Source: UBA1672 sp050633505 (GTDB lineage Bacteria; Pseudomonadota; Alphaproteobacteria; Micavibrionales; Micavibrionaceae). Taken from it: a stretch of 64,000 nucleotides of DNA. The stretch's first letter is position 1, and every line of letters starts with the position of its first letter. The stretch is from contig JBOEGQ010000005.1 in NCBI GenBank assembly GCA_050633505.1, positions 124,001 to 188,000 of the forward strand, in the 5' to 3' direction. This document shows positions 60,257 through 64,000 of this stretch, piece after piece. Under the pieces are notes generated by a model. That model did no database searches. It saw only the letters and a list, made by a program, of their open reading frames with translations, and was not told where the DNA came from. Both the position numbers and the translations under genes were made by a program.

Positions 60257-60931
60257 TTAGCTGGCCTTTTTCAAGGTGGCTAATCTTTCTTTAATTCGAT
60301 TCTCACGTGCAAGCTCTTCCAGCTCGGCAAGTTGTGATGCCTTTTGTGTGTCTGCACCACCAACGCCGGCCAAACCGGAATGTTTCTCAAGGACGCGATC
60401 AAATGTGGACGTGGCTTGATCTGCTTTATTCTGCGCTGTGGCATTTGTGCCTCCAGTTGATCCGCCTGCAGATGCTGCGCCACTTTCTTCTTGTGCCTTG
60501 CGGAAGGATCTAAGCTCTTCTTGCATTTCACGCTTCTTTGCCTTTAATGCGCCGATAAAGCCCTCCAGCTCTTGTTCTCTATCACCGCATTCGCCGATTG
60601 TGTGCTCAAGAACAGGGATCTGTGCCTCGATATCGAGTTGCTGTTCAATTCCGGCTTCGGCAAGGTCATCGCGTTCTTCTTTCACCGCAAGCTGTATTTT
60701 CTCACTAAGCTCTTCGTGTATTTTGTTTTTCTCAGATAGGCGTTTATTGGCCAGATGTTTTGAGGCGACAACTTTCCCAAGTTCAACGCGTACATCTTCA
60801 ACTGCGTTATCTACTTCACGCATGGCTTGTTCCATCACCATTTCAGGTGCGCTGTCTTCGACTGCGTCTACTACGGCGTTGATGCTGCCGCTGATAATTC
60901 TGCCCACTCTTTTTGATATACTCTCAGCCAT
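60257..60931 (-). CDS. PspA/IM30 family protein
   Basis: A 224-residue helical protein: SKRVGRIISGSINAVVDAVE, DSAPEMVMEQAMREVDNAVE, DVRVELGKVVASKHLANKRL, followed by a long coiled coil and a closing segment ending ELARENRIKERLATLKKAS. This is the layout of PspA/IM30 (ESCRT-III-like membrane-repair proteins). Association with YqiJ and a flotillin is a known membrane-stress arrangement. It starts one base after the preceding RHH gene ends. Confidence 0.85.
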   Translation of the reverse strand: MAESISKRVGRIISGSINAVVDAVEDSAPEMVMEQAMREVDNAVEDVRVELGKVVASKHLANKRLSEKNKIHEELSEKIQLAVKEERDDLAEAGIEQQLDIEAQIPVLEHTIGECGDREQELEGFIGALKAKKREMQEELRSFRKAQEESGAASAGGSTGGTNATAQNKADQATSTFDRVLEKHSGLAGVGGADTQKASQLAELEELARENRIKERLATLKKAS

Positions 60932-60932
60932 G

Positions 60933-61451
60933 TTAATCTCCTTTTTCTAGCTGTTTACCGACCATTTCTGTCAACTCCAGTAATGGTTCATAATGTTTAT
61001 GTATTAATTTCGGGTCATAGCACGGTGCATTCTTTGTAACGCCCATGCGGGTGACCATATCTAAAAGACGAAAAATGCGTTTTGCAATTTCTTCCTCTAG
61101 CATCTTAAAATCCTTTTTATTCGGCGCATCCGGATCTATGGCGGTATCAACTGCCGCACCAAAATGCGCAAAAGATTCCGTCAGCCATTCGGTGTACAGC
61201 ATGATGAGCTCTGAATGGACTTTATTCTGGAACTCGTAATCCTTAATAGCCTCTTTTTCATCGCGGAAAATATCCTTGGCCAGCGTCATCATAGAGCTGT
61301 AATCCTGTCGTTGTCCGTGTCGTTCGCGTGCCTGTTTGATTATGGCGCGGACTTTATCGCTTGGTGTAACGGCATCGTCGATTTCCAAACCGGCGATGAA
61401 GGAAGCATCATCTTGTGAGATTCTGACGCTTAACGGGACGCTGCCTGCCAT
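60933..61451 (-). CDS. Ribbon-helix-helix-like protein, probable autoregulator of the operon
   Basis: A 172-residue protein. The opening SVPLSVRISQDDASFIAGLE, then PSDKVRAIIKQARER, fits a strand-helix-helix DNA-binding fold. The remainder is helical (LIMLYTEWLTESFAHFGAAV, EEEIAKRIFRLLDMVTRMG) with no known domain. It is the first gene of the PspA-YqiJ-flotillin operon, and an inverted repeat that covers its promoter is 34 bases upstream, so I infer that it represses its own operon. GAGGATA is the ribosome site. Confidence 0.65.
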   Translation of the reverse strand: MAGSVPLSVRISQDDASFIAGLEIDDAVTPSDKVRAIIKQARERHGQRQDYSSMMTLAKDIFRDEKEAIKDYEFQNKVHSELIMLYTEWLTESFAHFGAAVDTAIDPDAPNKKDFKMLEEEIAKRIFRLLDMVTRMGVTKNAPCYDPKLIHKHYEPLLELTEMVGKQLEKGD

Positions 61452-61484
61452 ATTATCCTCTTCTTGTTTTTAACTCATGTATTC

Positions 61485-61514
61485 AATTGTATACACATGA
61501 ATACAATTTGTCAA
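61485..61514 (-). promoter_or_regulatory. Sigma-70 promoter with overlapping inverted-repeat operator
   Basis: On the minus strand TTGACA (61509-61514), 17 bases, then TACAAT (61486-61491), a near-consensus promoter. The spacer and -10 are covered by AATTGTAT-N8-ATACAATT (61485-61492 and 61501-61508), a perfect 8-bp inverted repeat, with a related ACAATTGTTGAC word next to it. Binding of a dimeric repressor here would block transcription of the RHH-PspA-YqiJ-flotillin operon. Confidence 0.75.
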
Positions 61515-61684
61515 CAATTGTGTTCATTATGTAATTTCTTTGCCATATGGGTGAGGGGATACATAATCATAAATTGAATATCTGTGCGAGAAAAATAAAG
61601 TAAATGAATGCTTTATTTAATGTGGTTGATTTTTTATGATCTAGAGATTGGTACAGTTTTTGAAAAGCAAAGTGGTGTAGGTCA

Positions 61685-62239
61685 GTGTATAAAGGTTTTT
61701 TTAAGCAGGTTGGTGATGTTGAGGCGTTCCTGGATCGTGATGAAGTCAGAGAGTTGATTGGTGAGAAATATGATTTTTATCGTGAACTGTGGTTGCAGCA
61801 TGATCAGAAATTAAAGGGGGAGCGCAAAAAAATTGAGGTTAAAGGACGTTTTAATTTACTGGGTGTTCTTTTTCTTCCTGCGTGGTATGGATACCGGAAA
61901 ATGCATGGGAACTTTTGGGCGATTGCCGTTCTCTTCTCAGTCATTGCGTTCTATGAAAGCTATTATGATGTTGAGGTTCTTCCTGCAAACCTTATAACTA
62001 TGCTCTTTCTTGTTTTTGCGACTTATTCCAGAAGTATGTATTTCCAATCGATATATGCGCGTATTAAGAAATATGATGCGCTACCGAATAAAGAGCGCAA
62101 AGAGGCATATCTAAGAAAGCATAGCGGAATCAGCACTGCGCTAGGCTGGTTTTATGGGCTTGGATATGTTTTGATTATGGTCACAACGGTTGCATGTGGC
62201 CTGTGGTTGGGCGGGCATCTTGATACGGTGTTGTCGTAA
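61685..62239 (+). CDS. DUF2628-like membrane protein
   Basis: A 184-residue protein starting at a GTG (61685). A cytoplasmic segment (1-58) precedes the first helix region FNLLGVLFLPAWYGYRKMHG, with the W-Y-x-x-R-x-M pattern of DUF2628 proteins, then three more hydrophobic helices (about 76-93, 97-113, 151-178). The function of the domain is unknown. It is divergent from the membrane-stress operon, and the region between holds its operator-promoter. It runs convergently into hldE. Confidence 0.65.
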   Translation: MYKGFFKQVGDVEAFLDRDEVRELIGEKYDFYRELWLQHDQKLKGERKKIEVKGRFNLLGVLFLPAWYGYRKMHGNFWAIAVLFSVIAFYESYYDVEVLPANLITMLFLVFATYSRSMYFQSIYARIKKYDALPNKERKEAYLRKHSGISTALGWFYGLGYVLIMVTTVACGLWLGGHLDTVLS

Positions 62240-62262
62240 TACAAATATGCCTTTCCTCTTTT

Positions 62263-63813
62263 TTAAGCCGCTTTTTCATCACGCATTTTTTTGATGGAGT
62301 TGGTTGTGCTGTGCCCCTCATAAACCGGCATGACATCCACCTCACCACCATTGCGCATAACGGTTGGGGCCTCCGGTATTTGGTCAATCGTGTAATCACC
62401 GCCTTTAAAATATAAGTCGGGTTGTATCATATCCAGCAGAGCACATGCGGTGTTATCATCGCCTTCTTTCTTTGCGCCGAAATGGATAACCATATCGACT
62501 GATCCCAGTGCGGCCAGAACTGCTGCGCGTGAATTTTCATCGTGAACCGGGCGTTCCGGCCCCTTTAGGACACGAACGGATGAATCACTGTTCAGGCCAA
62601 CAATCAGGCGGTCACATTTTTTACGTGCATCGTTCAGATATGTAACATGACCGAAATGAACAATATCAAAGCAACCGTTTGTAAAGCCGACGTTCAGGCC
62701 GCGTGCTTTCCATCGTTGGATTTGTTCTTTTGCCTCTTCCCATGAAAGAAGGGGGGCTTCACGTATACGATCAAAACGTGGTGCCTTTGCATTATCCGTG
62801 GACACAATATCTCCCTTGGGGTCGTGACCTTTGACAAAGTTTAGTAACTCATCTTTACGAATAGGCGCTGTTCCGACCTTTGCAACGACAATAGATCCCG
62901 CGATATTCGCAAGAGATGCTGCCTGTACAAGGTCTCCACCAGTCGCCAGACATGTAGCCAGCGTGGCAATAACTGTATCGCCGGCACCTGAGACATCAAA
63001 TACTTCAATATCTGCGGCGCTACGAATATGAACGGGGGCTGTATCTTTCTGGATGATGCTCATCCCGTCTTGGGATCTTGTTGCAACAACGGCTTTTATG
63101 CCACTGGAACGGATCAGGGTCTGTGCCGCCTCAATGACCTCTTCGTCACTTTGTACTGCCATGCCTGCTGTTGCGCCCGATAATTCCTTCTTATTCGGGG
63201 TAACAACGTCTGCTCCCTTATAGATGCTATAATCATTGCCTTTGGGGTCAACCAGAACGGGGATGTTTTTCTCTTTCGCCAATGTGATGAGAGATTGGAT
63301 CAGATGTGGCGTTAAAATGCCTTTGCCATAGTCGGACAAAATCACAATCTGAACATCATCCATCAGGCCTTTTGCTTTTTCAATTAGGGTCTCGGTCATA
63401 ACAGAAGACAGGTCTTCGATGCGTTCATTGTCGGTGCGTAAGAGTTGCTGATGACCGGCGAGAAAACGCGTTTTTACGATTGTCGGGCGGTCGGAGGATT
63501 GGAATAAGCCGGATGTGTCAATATTATTCTGTGCGGCGACGGTTTTGATTTTCTCTCCGTCTTGATCCATGCCAATTACGGATAGTATTTTGCCTTTTGC
63601 ACCCAATGTAATGATATTGGATAGCGTGTTTCCCGCGCCACCTAACATGGTGTTTTCCCGCTTCACGGATAAAACGGGTACCGGGCTTTCAGGGGATATC
63701 CTCTCAACCGTACCGTAGATAAAGCGATCAAGCATCATATCTCCGACAACTAAAACGGATGTATCTTGTATTTTGTTGATCAGATCAAAATCATTTGCAG
63801 AAGAGGTGCTCAT
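62263..63813 (-). CDS. hldE: Bifunctional heptose kinase/adenylyltransferase HldE
   Basis: The start is taken at the ATG at 63811-63813 (MSTSSANDFDLINKIQDTSV). A GTG at 63852 would lengthen the end without conserved residues. The product is 516 residues. The N-terminal PfkB-type kinase half has VLVVGDMMLDRFIYGTVERI, GGAGNTLSN and the catalytic GAGDTVIATLA, and the C-terminal nucleotidyltransferase half has GFTNGCFDIVHFGHVTYLND. It phosphorylates and adenylates heptose for ADP-heptose, the lipopolysaccharide core precursor, so the cell makes a heptose-containing core. A spacing of about 12 bases to AAAGGG is slightly long. Confidence 0.93.
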   Translation of the reverse strand: MSTSSANDFDLINKIQDTSVLVVGDMMLDRFIYGTVERISPESPVPVLSVKRENTMLGGAGNTLSNIITLGAKGKILSVIGMDQDGEKIKTVAAQNNIDTSGLFQSSDRPTIVKTRFLAGHQQLLRTDNERIEDLSSVMTETLIEKAKGLMDDVQIVILSDYGKGILTPHLIQSLITLAKEKNIPVLVDPKGNDYSIYKGADVVTPNKKELSGATAGMAVQSDEEVIEAAQTLIRSSGIKAVVATRSQDGMSIIQKDTAPVHIRSAADIEVFDVSGAGDTVIATLATCLATGGDLVQAASLANIAGSIVVAKVGTAPIRKDELLNFVKGHDPKGDIVSTDNAKAPRFDRIREAPLLSWEEAKEQIQRWKARGLNVGFTNGCFDIVHFGHVTYLNDARKKCDRLIVGLNSDSSVRVLKGPERPVHDENSRAAVLAALGSVDMVIHFGAKKEGDDNTACALLDMIQPDLYFKGGDYTIDQIPEAPTVMRNGGEVDVMPVYEGHSTTNSIKKMRDEKAA

Positions 63814-63945
63814 ATCCGGAAAATACCCTTTATTTTTGACAATAATTAACACTTATGGGCGTTTGTTAGGAATTCGTCAATATTTCTCGTGTTTAATAAT
63901 AATGCGCGCAAAGGCTAAGCGCGTTACTTAATAAGGGGTAAAAGA

Positions 63946-64000
63946 GTGCGTAAAACCAGAACATCAGACATGAAAAGTCAAGAAAAAGGCCGTAAAACAG
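63946..64000 (+). CDS. Start of a basic protein running off the window edge
   Basis: A GTG at 63946 with AAGGGG at about 63933-63938 opens a frame that reads MRKTRTSDMKSQEKGRKT to the edge. Only 18 codons are visible. It is very basic. The product cannot be identified. Confidence 0.35.
   Translation, partial: MRKTRTSDMKSQEKGRKT

Overview
The window looks like chromosomal DNA from a moderately AT-rich Gram-negative bacterium, most likely an alphaproteobacterium. I base this on the gene families and on the acpP/fabF/mltG neighbourhood. A Micavibrio-like lineage is a guess I cannot test here.

Bases 1-21,550 hold the core of a type IVB (Dot/Icm, IncI Tra-like) secretion system on the minus strand. 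In transcription order the genes are: a DsbC-like disulfide protein, a lytic transglycosylase, dotD, dotC, dotB, icmT, a TcpQ-type protein split at an A10 tract, dotI/icmL, dotH/icmK, dotG/icmE, a TraP-like bitopic protein, a large multi-repeat DotE/DotP-type membrane protein, and a second DotP-like protein cut by the window edge. This order resembles traH-traR of plasmid R64. Between the TcpQ gene and dotI, on the opposite strand, lie five tandem paralogous genes (6,876-14,666) of a family I do not recognise. They are the best candidate for an undescribed component of this apparatus.

Bases 21,600-41,800 are mostly housekeeping: FIST sensor protein, LemA, M16 peptidase, HAD phosphatase, YqgE, glycosyltransferase, asparagine synthetase, HxlR and WYL regulators, cytochrome b561, MltG, FabF, AcpP, threonine synthase, M48 peptidase and a Bax-inhibitor-1 family protein. 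A small cluster of orphan genes sits at 29.3-32.4 kb.

A tRNA-Ala(GGC) at 41,900 marks the edge of an AT-rich accessory region reaching to about 53.8 kb. It begins with a degenerate large serine recombinase whose frame runs into the tRNA gene. It continues with a gene flanked by 40-bp inverted repeats, a large secreted protein with possible tandem helical repeats, and a rearranged RTX-protein locus. That locus contains a 163-bp direct repeat carrying a terminator, a truncated duplicate of the RTX N-terminus, membrane proteins and a frame-broken RTX protein.

Bases 54-64 kb carry a TPR/AAA-ATPase/membrane operon, an M50-like membrane protein, a ribbon-helix-helix/PspA/YqiJ/flotillin membrane-stress operon with a clear promoter-operator, a DUF2628-like protein and HldE.
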